A stretch of DNA of 64,000 bases from Lepisosteus oculatus (Eukaryota > Chordata > Actinopteri > Semionotiformes > Lepisosteidae). The notes beneath the pieces are model-generated. The model was given only the letters and a program-made list of their open reading frames with translations, was not told the DNA's origin and made no database searches. The DNA lies in assembly GCF_040954835.1 (NCBI RefSeq), contig NC_090698.1, positions 4,524,501 through 4,588,500 of the forward strand. The letters run 5' to 3'. Positions 35,501 to 48,700 of this stretch are shown piece after piece (the first letter of the stretch is position 1; each line of letters opens with the position of its first letter). The position numbers and the translations under genes were made by a program.

Positions 35501-38500
35501 AGCCCCCAAGCCCATCCTGAGGGTGTGAGTGGAAACAGCAAAAGCAGGTGGTACATTACTCTAAGTGATCAAACGGAATAAGTATGAAGAGTAAGATTTG
35601 TGAGCCTCACCTGAAGTACAGCCATACTGTTAATCAGGTAAAGGAAGAGGAAACAGGGACATGGATGGCTGGTAGGTACAATTGCATTGCTAATGTATTC
35701 TTGCAATTCTTTAAGTGTCATGCAAGCATCACTTTTTAAGCTAAAACCACATCATACAATGATGTTGTACAGTTTTTCTGTAAATTGTACAGCACCTCTT
35801 TCAGTGCCCTGGGGTCTGGTCCTTGCTACTACTTCTGGCCCTCAGCTGCCTGACCACAGATAAGTCCAAACCTTCCTCAGATCGTGTCTGATGGTTAAGC
35901 AGACCGTGAATAAAATGCTGTTTAAAGTGCTGGTCTTCCAGACACCTTGAAAGAAAACATACTATAGGACCAGGTCCAAGGTCCACTTTCCTCAAAAACA
36001 AAAGGACACTGTCCTGCCTTTCTCTGGGTCTCCCGAGACAGTGTGTGGGGACGGCAGAATATCAGCAATAACATAAATAAAATCAGCTTCCAGACATCTT
36101 CACTCATTAAAAAAAAAACATTGTTTCCATCATTAACTCAGATACAGTTGCAACATTTTTTCCTATTAACACAAGTACATTTCTGTGCAATCAGTTAAAC
36201 TGGCAGGCATTCGGAAAAGTTATCAACAATATAAAGATGGGAGCTACACCCCACTGCCAAGATGACCTTGGTGTAGGTTTTTAGAATATTTCTTTATTAA
36301 CTCTTATGTTAAAAGTTGTTTTGGCAGCATACAAATCTAAAACAATGCACGTATATTCTTTCCTTAAGGAACAGAACACTATGACAAGAACTATAAACAG
36401 GAAATGCACAGTGGGGGAAAAAAAAACACGGGTTTAAGAGAATCTTTCACAGGAAAATTCTAAAACCCAGCCATTCAGAAGTTCTCTGGGAGGACAAAAA
36501 GATATCGGGTGTAATTCAGGCGTTTTATATCAAAAGCATTTTAAAGCAGAGGTCTGCAACCCCGGTTCTGTTGTGCTTCAATCATACAGGGCTTGTAGGT
36601 CACCATTAAATCAATCTCTAAAGATACAAAACATTGCAATTGCGACCAATTTAACAAGGGTATTGTTAAATTTGTGCATTTACAGCTTATTTGGAACCGA
36701 AATCCCAAAAGCATTCTCCAACCCTCGAAGAGCAGAGTTTCCTTAATTGAACAGACGACTTGCTTGATTCATGAGTAGCTTACAGGTGTCACATATCTTT
36801 AGAAACAGGTGACCTTTCAGAGTGGCAGAACTGAGGCTCTTCAAGACCAATGTTGGAGACTCCCGCTTCAATGCACAGTCCTGGAAAAGTGACCCACTTC
36901 CCACCCTATATAGACAGACGTGTTAATACCACTCCCAGAAAACCCACACCTACAACCCATTGACAGCTCAGTTCATCCCGGGCCTATAGCCCAATAACTT
37001 TGGACTGGGGTAGCTGAAGACTTTATTCTTGTATATTTAATATAATTTTATACTGAAATTCAGTCTCTGATAATTTAACCAGGACACAGAACCCTGTTTT
37101 GTGTCATGGGGTCTTTAACGTCCACAAAGTAGACGGGGCCTAGTTTATCGTCATAGTCTGGTAGACTGCACCTCGCTGTCCTTTCAGGAGTGGACAGAGC
37201 TCATCTTCAGAGGCAGGTCAGTAACCATTCTACCAAACACTCAAGCTGGACGTGAGGCTGTGTTAGAAGTACCAGAGAGACCTCCAAGCCAAGTACTGAC
37301 CAACCTTGAGGGTCAATACGGGGATAATTATTTCTGTCTCTTATTAGGATATATCCTATCCACATAAAACAATACGCAGCCCTAATACTTATTTGGTTCC
37401 CATTCTCTTATACTTGAATAACCAAAAAAGCATTTAATATTTTTACACGGAAATCTGGATGTCAACATGTCCAGATACATCTCTGAATCAATCTTTGCTG
37501 AAAAATGAAAAGCTTACTTTATTGACTATGAACTCCAGAAGAGCAGGAATGATCAGGCAGGCTGCCAAATAAGAAACCCCAAATGCAGTGTCACAATCTT
37601 AACAGGAAGTTCATCTCCTCAACTACTGGATCATTTTATTCCGAGCATGGCCTAGAGTAAAAAAAATAAAAAATCAAGAGGGGCTACAGAGTGAGACTGC
37701 AAGGAATTGCACCTGGTTTTCCAACCTGTCAACTAGCAGGGAGATCAGAAGAATCTAACAACTGAAAAATGTTAAAGTATTACTAGAGGTTTAGGCTCTT
37801 CAATCCTAGCACCTGGCTGAATTGGGTAGAAGAACATGCATTAAGGAAAATCAAGATCAGTCCCTAACAAAGGCATCCATCCCACCACAGGTTAAATGGT
37901 GGGCAGCAGGAGAGCTTCTCCAGTCAGCCGCACGCTCTGGGGATAAAGACAACCCCCGCGACACACCGGCAGTTTTCTCAGCTCCACGCTGCAGCACAAT
38001 GGCACAAGCGGCGTGCGACTCCCTTCTCTTTTGGCACATAAGAACAGTTTTTCAACAGGTGGTACCGCTGTCGCGACCACCTAGCACTGCAGTAAGAGAA
38101 AGACGCTTCAACGGTGCCAAAAGGCAATGCAACAGCCAACGGCACACGACTGGATCCCACATCCCGGTTCAGAAAAAGTCCGGTTCTCCCATTGCCTCCT
38201 CAGCGTCAGTCAAACGCTTCCGTCGCAGTTTTCCGCACGCGACGCACGTCGCGATTGGAGACGCGCCGATTTTTAAGCAATGCCTAGAGATCTCACGAGG
38301 TCCGTCGTGCTTCTTCCTATCCTTTACAGTCAGCTCCTCCCATGCAGCGAAGTTAAAACATTTGGAGCAAATCGCCGCCTTTATAAAAGAATACTAAAAA
38401 CACTCTAGCAATGGATGGTCTTTTTTATCTGAGAAACAGTACAGTAACGCAAATGCATACAAACGCAAATATATGCCAATCACACACATATATATATATA

Positions 38501-39633
38501 CACATATGTATATATATATAAACATACACACTGTGGACAAATTAAATTCAGTTTTATAGCAGTAATCAGTTTCACAATGATATACTGTACATGGGGCACC
38601 TGGATTAATCAAACTCTTCAGTTCTTTACTGAAAAGGGACTACGGTGGTACCACATACAGCACTGAGCTTTTGTTGTAACGAGATTTTTGGTGTATTATT
38701 CCACTATTTCAGATCAGCGTACCTCCAGTCAATGACAGAGCAGCACTGTACCCATTCAGTCAAGCGGGTTCTCTTGCTTAGTACTGGGTTCAGTGTGCAG
38801 GGGGCTTAGGGTCAGAACTGCAGAAATGCATCTCGGTTTGACTGCTATGACACCTGACGTTAAGCCTAGGGCTGCCACCAAGAAGCTTAAACGAATGCCT
38901 CCGGAAACCCGTTATCTGAGCCAGCCACTGCAACAAGACCTCCTTTCCCAGAGAGGCCTTCGAATTCCAACTTGGAAACGAAAGCCGTCCTCTGAACACA
39001 GCCCGTAGCACCTGGACAAAGCCAACGGCAGCTCCTCTCCAGACAAGACTTGCCAAGGTGAGAGAGAAAATAAAAGAGAGACATTTGTACAAAAGGAGGA
39101 GGGTGATTGTTTTTTTTAAGAATTAGAAAGATGGCTTCTTAAAATCACCAAACGGAACCCATCTCCCCCTACCCCCAACCTCCAGGTTACGCCGGTGTGG
39201 GGTCTGCCTTTTACAGACTCCTACAGAAGCTAGTGTCAAAAAGAGTCTTATAAAGTTTGTTTTTTGTTTACTTACATATATACACACACACACACATCTG
39301 TACACACCGCCGTTTTGAAAACCCTTTCCGTCTTCTTTTCCGACACGAGCAAGGGGAAGCCCGGAGTTCGGGCGGGGGCGGAGGTGCTGGTCTCGCGCGT
39401 CGCAGAGTTCCTGTCCGCCGCCGCTCCAGGCTCGTGTTTGGTCAAAAACAACAACGACAAAAAAAGGCAAACAAACGAACAAATCGAAGAGACCAACAAA
39501 AACGTGCTTCTGCGCCCAGAGAGCTGGCTCTGAACCGAGGAGGGAAGGGGGGGGGGAGGGGCGTGATGGAGGAGCTGGGGACGAGGAGAGGGGGGCGACT
39601 CCGCGAGCAGGACCGTTCCGCAGTTTCCCCCCA
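32588..39633. other. 3' UTRs and intergenic DNA, no gene recognised
   Basis: It starts with the GT92 B 3' UTR and ends with the GC-rich MTA1 3' UTR (minus, about 39300-39633). A moderately CpG-rich block with an inverted CCAAT (ATTGG near 38255) lies at about 37960-38300 and might be a promoter of an unidentified transcript. A (TA)n/(CATATA) microsatellite is at 38481-38521. No coding exon with convincing homology was found. Confidence 0.4.
38481..38521 (+). repeat. (TA)n-rich microsatellite
   Basis: Alternating CA and TA dinucleotides run without interruption by other motifs. Confidence 0.9.
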
Positions 39634-39787
39634 CTAATCTTCGATGACGATGGGCTCCTCGTTAACGGGGTGCCGCAGCTGCAGTGGAGTTTCCAGGTCC
39701 GACTGGACGTGCTTGATGCAGATCTGCTTGTAAGGCTGCCGGGCGGCTCTCTTGATGTCAAACGAGGCGAGGAGTTTACGGACTTTC
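39634..39787 (-). CDS. MTA1: MTA1 terminal coding exon 20
   Basis: 154 nt to the TAG at 39634-39636, encoding [20 protein letters not shown] (second RBBP4/7-binding repeat) and ending [11 protein letters not shown]. The proline-rich stretch present before that tail in human MTA1 is absent. Confidence 0.94.
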
Positions 39788-42700
39788 CTGCACCCCAAAA
39801 AAAAAAAAGGAAGATGGAGATAACCTGGCGGGGAGCACCAAAGGGCCTGTCCTGTAATCTCAACAGCTGCACCTGCCGTATTGTTAAAAAAGAAAAATGC
39901 ACCGCAGTTTGAAATCCAAAAATGTTACTGGGTGCCCTAAGAACACCAACAGTTCTTCAGTAAAAGCAATTTAAAAAATAATGCTGGGTTATAGAAAACT
40001 AGCAGTTTCTGCCAGTGGAAAGAGCTGATCGGCAAGGACTTGAAAATATGAAAGCAAAGACTCGGAAATGACACAGCCCAGCATGTAAAATATTTGCTGC
40101 AGTTTTTGTCAAGCAAAACACGACCAGTATGCAATCCAATAGCGTGTTGTATTCAGACATCAAAGAGAAATATATTGTGATGTATAATATCACATATATT
40201 GTGATATTCGTAGGCTTTAGCTGCACAGGCATATTCTCTCTCTGGGTACAAAAGTTACTGCAAAAGTGTAAATATATTAAGGATATAAAAATAGGCACGG
40301 AGGGGGGAAAAAACAAGTTTCCATTGCACAGCTGTCCTGAACTGATAAATAGCACGCAGACAGAAAAAGGTACCCGTCTATTTAAACACTACTACTTTTA
40401 ATGCAACCACAAAAATGTCAACCTCCTATTCAGTGTCCCCGTTATTGACAAAGGCAACAAAAAAGACAACACATAAGGACAGCGGTGCAATGAAAAGTTC
40501 GGAAAGAGTGGCACCGTGTCAGTCAAATTCGGCACAGCTGAGAGTGACATTCATCTTGTAAACATCAGCATGATCTCGTACCCGTGTCTGTTCAGCATCT
40601 AAACTGTTTTGAAAATATAAACACCATAATTACAAACACGTAAGGAAACCAAAACTGTGCAACCACTTTCTTACATTTAGCAATAACATCACGCATGTTT
40701 CTATCAGAAGACATCATACTATGACGGAAACCTATCAGCGATGCGCTGCAGAGGGCCCTTTGAGATGGGTTATTCTTTAAAGTGAGGAAAGCTACTTTCG
40801 GTACCTGACCAAAGCATGCGTCTTAAAGGCCGGCTGTGCATTAGCACAGATCGTTTTTGAAACAGTGAAAAAGAAAACAGGATTTCAAGCACAACTGTGG
40901 ATAATGGTTGCCAATTTGCTAAACACAGTAATGTGTTCTTCCTGAGAAATTTTAATTGCAACAATTTTAAGGTTTGGAATTGGCGAGAACCATTCAATTA
41001 ATATGAACAAAATAATAAGACAATATTAGAAAAAAGAGAGAACTGAGAATAAGAGAATACTGACATACAATCATATCCTCCCCATTAATCAAACTCTCTC
41101 CATCAACCCAATATAAACTAATATACATCAATCTAATATACAACTCATTTAATCGATAATGTTAGATACTCTGTACATATGCAAAAATGGATTTCACAAC
41201 TGACATCCTATCCTGTTAAAAGAAGCCTGAATATTTTTTGTAAAGGAGGAAAAAAATCAATTTTCAATTAGATGAAAATCAAAATATTTTCCCCCTCTTT
41301 GCGATACTCTGCACTGTTCCAGACATTTCCAATGAAATGTCATGCCCTATTGTAAAATGTTGCTGTAATAGCTCGTGTTACAGCTATACAAGAAAATTAA
41401 ACAACAAGAGACTGTTCACCAAATGTAATCAATCTCAAACTGCAGTTTTTAATTTCATGCTGTACCCTGCAGAACTTTAAGCTAATGTTTCAGCCTAATC
41501 GTTCAGGAAAACCCATTTCAAACCCTTCCTCTAAGGAAGTCACACACTGGCCCAGAACGAGCAATAAATATGACCTGCTTCTCAGTATGCATCACACAAT
41601 AGAATAGATCCATCACGATCCATCATAGTCAAATCAGCCTATTCAATTGAACCGTAGCATGAAAACAAATTGATAGTAGCAGGCTCCTCTTTGCACGAAG
41701 TGTGGCAGGTGTGTGGGACTCATTTAAGATTCAGCCCACGTGACGAGACGTTACCTGGTGTCATTGGTGGCCATGAAGAAGACATCATCAGGAGCGTCGA
41801 TCCAGTTCATCCTGCGCCCCTTGACCGGTGGCAGGGAGCCCTGCTTCAGCATGCGCTGGCTCCTCTCCAGGGACTTGCCGTTCAGCAGGTAGCTCTTGTT
41901 TAACGTAGCCTGGCGAGAAGGGCGGGGGACAGACCGCTTTTAGCTTCAACTCCGGGAACGCAAAAGGTACAAACTGATGGTCAACCGACAAAATTCTCAT
42001 CATCCCGGTCCTGGAGAAAAGTCTGCAGCTCTATCACCCTGTAATGCACAGCTGGCAGCCCCGTGGAGCTCAGCAGGTGTGAGCCTGGCCAGTACTTGGA
42101 GGGGAGACTCGTGGGAAAGCTGAGGCTGCTGCTGGAAGAGGTGTTCGTGGGGCCAGTAGGGGGCGCTCACCCTGTGGTCTGTGTGGGTCCTAATGCCCCA
42201 GTATAGTGATGGGGACACTATACTGTAAGAATTATTAGGAGACCTTTACCAGTCATGAACTGGCTTCATCACTATGTTCTCCTCCCCACTGATAGCTGGT
42301 GTGTGGGGAGCGTATTGGAGTATGCAGAAAAAGAACTCTGTACGTGTAAGGAATTGATTTATTCATTCTGGTTTCTTTATTCTAGCCATAATCTTCATCA
42401 GAGGCTAAACGATTCCCGTTTTCTTTTTGGGGCTTATTTGCTTTCAGCATTTACCAAGGCCACATTGGGATTTGGAATTGGTATTGATACTGTGCCCATT
42501 TCAGAACTGCACTCATTCATGTGTGCTGCCTGAAGAGCCACCAACTGGGACCTCTGCAGGAGACAACATTCACTGTTGGGTGTGTCTGATACAGTGTCAC
42601 TCCCTCTTGAGTGTTTATTATTAATTCATCACCCATGGGGAGCTGTTTCATCAGAAATAACAGCAAGCAAACCGGGCTAGATGACATTCCCTGTGCTAAG

Positions 42701-45700
42701 GTTGCTGAAAACAGAACCCTTGAAGTTAGGCATTTCTGACATTCAGGACTGAAGAGACGAGCTAAGAGTTGAAACAAGGATGCAGCTCCTTGAAATCCTC
42801 AGCTAGCGCTGGAGATTTAGAGCTCAGCTGGAACGAAAACCAACAGACAGTGCTGCTTCAGGACCAGGACTGCACACCACTGCATTAGACACCTTTTACA
42901 GCAGCAGTGACTCTTAGAGAACAGGTAGACTGCTAGCGTGCAAGTCTTCATCCCCACACAAAACCCCAAGTGCTTTATTCCAAGTACATTTTAGTTTCAG
43001 TACTGCAAAAGTGGAAACTGCTACGTTATACATCACAGGTGTAAAATAATCAAAGAATATAACAAAAACCACAACCCAAAAATGTGCACTTACAAGCATA
43101 CTTAGTGCAAATGTGAGTAAAAATAAAACAACCAACTGTCCCAGTGTGAGTGAGGGTAACACTTATTACATAAGAGAGCCTTGAGCTTTTCCTTGTCTAC
43201 CTGTCCCAGCCCATGAGCGACTGGGACCAGTTCCCAGGACAGGGCAGAACAGAGCTACATGTGCCGCACAGGCACTGTCTGGAAAGGCTCTTTGCACGTG
43301 AAGAGAGTTTTTACAGAATTCTAAAAGATCTACATATTCCTGGTTGACATATTCTTGACTTCTTAAATGACCTCAACCAGAAGGAGTAGGGTTAGCCGCT
43401 TGATCAGAGTTACAGACAGTAACTCAGTGGTATGGTTCGCTGAGATTTTCAGGACCCTGTGACTCAGTTTTGTGATGTTTTGTTTTGTTTGTCCATACTT
43501 ACAATTTGTCTTACTTGACTGTGATTTGGCAGACCTAAAAAGAAAAAAATATATACTTACACACACCAACATTAAAAATAAAAAATAAAATGCTCATAAA
43601 TGTTACTTTCCTAGCTACGAAACATGGAATAAACCCCTTTTTATTCAATAAAATGGAATTGGATTTCTCTTCTATATAATGGATACATATGTAACAATCG
43701 TCAGACTCTTCATGTTACTAGGTTCCGCAAAACAGGAAAACTTAAAGGTTGGTGCCGATCTGAGAATTCAATCGAAGCAATAATCCCTTTCCAAGATCAC
43801 GGACCACACTTCCTCTTTTAAAGTGACCAAGACGTGAGAGACAATTCACAGTGTGTACATTGAGCCTGGTCTTTTGCAACCCCGCTCGAGAATCTGAAGC
43901 TTGCGTCTTAATTAATTGACAGGCATCATCACTGACCCACAAGGCAGTTGCCTCTCACCCCCCTGGGGCATCATCAATAGCTGTATGAAGGAGCTAAGCA
44001 ATGGACAGCTGGCAGACTTTTCAGTGTTAATCTGTGTGTTATGTAAATCTGAGTAAAAGGCAATTTACAAGGAACATTTAAAAGAGATGAACTACACATC
44101 ATGGTAATGTATAAAGCTGAAGTCATTACCGAAAGGGAAATGGCTGATTTCTTTAGTGAATATTTATGTCAAGTGTTTACCAATAAAGAAACAGATGTCT
44201 CAGGCTGAGGAAAGCGCTCTGTATTAAATCCACAGTACTGGCACTGAAGAGGTAACAATCCTGCAGTACATGTACGAGAATAATCTAGTGATAAAGCCTT
44301 CTAAGAGTACAAGTTTAAATTTGATTTAAGTTACACCTAGTTACAACTCAAAAAGGAGTTGATTATGTGCATATGAATAAGTTGATAGCAAGACGATTAC
44401 ACACAGATTTTCATTCCTCTGGGTTGTCTTTGCATTTTGTTAACTTTATAGTGTTAGAATTTTTCACTTATAACAAAAAAGGCATCAAATCCTTACCTCG
44501 CGAAGGCATCAGCAACCGTTTCTTCACATTACCTGACAACATAAAAAAAGAGGATCAGGCCATATTGGAGACCGGCAGTTCATCTGCGATTGGGAGTACC
44601 GGACGGCAGGGGACAGGACACTGGGACACCCCACATGTCACTACGCTACAGCTGGGCGAACTGGATCACATGTGCTTCAAAGCCATTCCGCATTATGGCT
44701 GAATGCTGAACGTCTTTGGTAAATAGGAACAAGCTTATGAAATGGAAACTCAATTTTAATAAGCATATCCACTGGGTGTTTTTTTTTTTTAAGACAGCTA
44801 TTGGCCATCCATCCATTTTCAGTAACTGTGTAATCCTTAGACGTGCAATATTCACAGTCTCGCAGTTACTAAAACTTGAGAGACCATCAGTCTAGTCTTG
44901 GCTCCTCAGTAGTAGTTCCTGATCCACTCTTAGCTTCTTCAGCGGTTAACATCTCATGGCCTCTGTGATCTACTGCAGCACCACTAGGCTGCGTGTCCTC
45001 CTTGAGTGCACCAGTCACCATTTCCCAGTCAAACTTGGCGTTTGAAACATGCAAACTGGAGTTTGCCTCCAGCACCACCAGAGGGCAACGTCGGCTCAGC
45101 ACAGCCTTCATGCGTCTCCTGCATGGCTTTCACACACACATCTATCTGCAGGGTGGACACCTGGAATGTCGCGGTCATTGTCGACAGGGCTGTGGTCCTT
45201 CTGGCCCGCTTTGCAGGTGCTCCAGACTTTGTTATAATTACATGCTGAGCAGGGAACAATACAAAACATCATTGCTGAACATCCCTACAGGTCAACTAAC
45301 TTCACAAGTCCCCTGCTTTAACAGCTGGCACCAGCTGGGGCGGAGCGGTGGCTCTGTGGCTCAGGATCTGCGCCTGTGACTGGAAGGTTGCTGGTTCAAA
45401 TCCCGTGGCCGGCAGAGGAATCCTTCTCCGTTGGGCCCCTGAGCAAGGCCCTTAACCCTAACTGCTCCAGGGGCACTGTACAATGGCTGACCCTGTGCTC
45501 TGACCCCCAGCTTCTCTCCCTGTCTGTGTGTCTGTGTCTCCATGGAGAAAAGCTGGGGTATGCGAAAAGACAAATTCCTAATGCAAGAAATTGTATAGGG
45601 CTAATAAAGAAACATTACATTACAGATCACAGCCTCCTAGTGTTAGCCACTCCGATGGGACCATAGTGGCAACAGTTACAGCATACCCTTTCCAGGCGTT

Positions 45701-48700
45701 CTCAGGACACCTAGGAGTCCCATCACTACTCAGAAGAGGCTTGCGATTGTCCTTGCCAGTGCCAGCCATCACTGACTGCTTTCTTCCCCAGAACAACCCA
45801 CAGGGGGCGCACTGACCTTCCACGCCATTGTGTTGCTCGTAGCTGCGTTTCCCCAGGATGGTAGTGGAGCCGTGGTTGATGACCGGCGCCACCTTGGCCA
45901 CGCTGGTGCTCCCAGGGTGCGACGCCAGGCTGACGGCAGGCTTCACCGGCTCGGGCTTCACGTAGGGGTGCAGCTCTGCAGGAGAAAGCGAGGAGCGAGG
46001 ACTCGGTCAGGCACGTGCACAGGCAACGTCTCTGCTTAATGACACCCAGGTCAGTCGGAGGGAGTAATGAAACCAAAACAACCTTGGTTAAGACGTGGAG
46101 TGACATAATTGGCCCCAATTATGAGGCAAATTTCAAAGCATCGAGCATGCAATAAAAGCAGATGCAGATACATCAGCATGTATCACCTGGGTATTCACTC
46201 TGCACAGATTCAACATTTCTAAGCAAACCACTACTGAAGCTTGTGGACATCAGGCTGTACCTGTCAAATAAATCCTGCTCTACGATCACGTTTCTGTTTC
46301 CCTGACTTAAGCGACCAAAAACATATTTTTGGGCATCAGCAACGTCACACTTTCTGGACTGCAGTTCTGCTGTTCCTGCTTTGAGAACATGGAGAGAGTG
46401 ACTCACTGACCCAGGTACTTGACGATCACTTCCAGGGGCTTGCGCGTCGCTGGCTTCAACTTGACGATTTGTTTTTCTGCTTCGGGTAGTCTCGCCGTGC
46501 CTGTTTTTGTAATTAAAGAGGATAAAGAACAACCTAAAAACAAGAACTGCCTTCTCACAAAAAAAAAAGATCAATGCTATAATGTCTTCCAGGACATTTC
46601 AAAACACGTATGCAGTTCCACTAGGTGTCACCAATAGCTTTACTTTTTTTAAATTTCTCAATTTCCACTTTTTTTTTAATGTTGCATTTACATGGATCTC
46701 TGAAAGGTATGCAAATCTTTCCCCCATAAAAACACCACTACATGCAGAAACCAGATAGGACTGGAATCTGGATCACTTCAAGGAAAAACGCCGATGGAGA
46801 TAGCTGAATTTAACATCAACCTGGGCAGGATAAGGATAGTTTCTGGATGGAACCCGATATTATTTGGGGGGAAAAAAAAAAAAACAGACCATCATGGGTT
46901 GCAACCCTCTCCGAGAAGTTCACTATTGACACTGTGCCTTCTGGGACTGCTGGCACTTTGCAACGAACAAAGGGAAACAACCTACAGAGGATCCAAAGTG
47001 TTAAAACTTTCAGGAGATGAACGTAAACCGGGCTGATTTCCAAACAACCAGGGATCAACACCACCAGCGGTTCACCCCCAGCGTGGGCTGGATGAACAAC
47101 AAGGCAGCGATGGTCACATGTTATAATTTGACAAGCAAAACAGTGACCCCTGGCAGGCAGCCGCAATTAAAGGTCTCCTCCCCTGCAGGCTGTCAACTGG
47201 TTTGGAACCAGCCCCCCGTCGGCCAGGCTGGAGCCGTGCGCTAAGGGAGACGGGGAACTCTTTCCTGGGAGCGCGCGTGACCTACTCACACTCCGCTTTG
47301 ATGGCGGCGCTGTTGATGGGCACGAACGGCCGGCGAGCGGCTCTCCTTGGCTGTAGCAGCGCCCGACAGAGGTAGCGGGCGAGTCTGGTCAGCTTCGCGG
47401 TCTGCAGGTAGAAGGCCTGTTTGGTCTTCAGGGTGTACTTGGGGTTGGCGTTCTTCACCCAATAGCTGAAGGGAGCCTGTGAATACCCACAATCCTCCGT
47501 GAGATGACATCACTTCCTGTAGGTTTCCCCACATCTCTTCACCCTGGTCCCCTTTCTGCACTGTTTTACTTTCTAAAGTGTGATCTCGAATGATTCACCA
47601 AGATGCAAAGTGTAACATTTTAAATTTCAAGTCACCAAATTTGGCAGATTTGCTTTCATAGATACGCATGCAGAATACAACCTGGGCTGGAGGAAAGAAA
47701 CTTCGTACCACAATTTCAACCAGTAGATAGAAAATAGACCTACAGCGGTGTGCAAAAACTACCTCAGAAATTCAAAGCATTTCCTTCCACCATTGGATTC
47801 TATTTCAAAGGCAAAACTCTCTTTTTTAAGTACAGGAATCAACAACAATCACTTGCTTGGTGAAAATGTACAATTTTACTGGATGTAAATCTTTCCTGGA
47901 CTTGAGACTGGAGAAAGGCAGGTTAAGAAACGCAGATCCACCTCTCACTAACCATACTGTTTCTGGCGGGACCTGGTCTCTCTCCTTCTAGCCTTGTGGG
48001 CATCTTTAGGCCACCATACTTCTTCCAGTAGCTCCAGCAGATGGCACACAGACGGCACTGCATGTTGGGTGGACCCCAGGAATACCACTGATAACACTGG
48101 ATGGCTGAAGGTACAGAGAGGCACAATTTTATACCACAATTCTGCAATTATCTATATGCGAAAAAAACATACAGGACCCAGAACTATAGAAATATTACAT
48201 TTTCCAGCAAAACCTCTTCGTCCTGCGATGTCATTTTTCATCTGTACAGTGGAAGAAGAGACCTGAGCTGCGTCTTTGTCAGCACAGTGGTCAAGACCAG
48301 CTGTTTTCATACAAACCTGCATTAATAATTGGCAACCCTACAGGGGCTCAGTGAAGACTTCCTCATTGTTTGCACATCTTGACTGAGTTTAACCTCGTGC
48401 AGTAAAACAAACAAGGATGCTGTTCCTTGGAATGACTTGAAAAAAAGACATCACAACACCAGAAACGCCATGAACAGTACACACAGGGTGGCTGTGTACT
48501 CACAGTAACAGCTCTCGCACGCCCAGCCAGCATTTCCACTCGGACCCTGGGAGCTGGATCCATTGACCAGGCCCGTCTTGGCGTTGTTCACGTTGATCTG
48601 GTTGGGGTTGGGCTTATTGCTTCATAAACACAAGGGGAACCAAAACTTCAGTCTCCATCCTTCCACCATCAAACACGAAAGCAACAATAAAATATGTTTA

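Noticed and set aside
37822..38397. 191-codon plus-strand open frame in a mildly CpG-rich block
   Set aside because: No domain, homologue or splice context is recognisable, and a single frame of this length is near what chance gives across 64 kb in six frames.
42260..42540. 92-codon plus-strand frame with [19 protein letters not shown]
   Set aside because: It starts within the 5S-SINE tail and shows no further family pattern; taken as chance.
43196..43275. Possible MTA1 exon reading [10 protein letters not shown] before a GTAGAC donor
   Set aside because: It resembles the human segment MGPSR loosely, but ends in phase 1, while exon 19 needs phase 0. The 20-nt exon at 43515-43534 fits sequence and phase.
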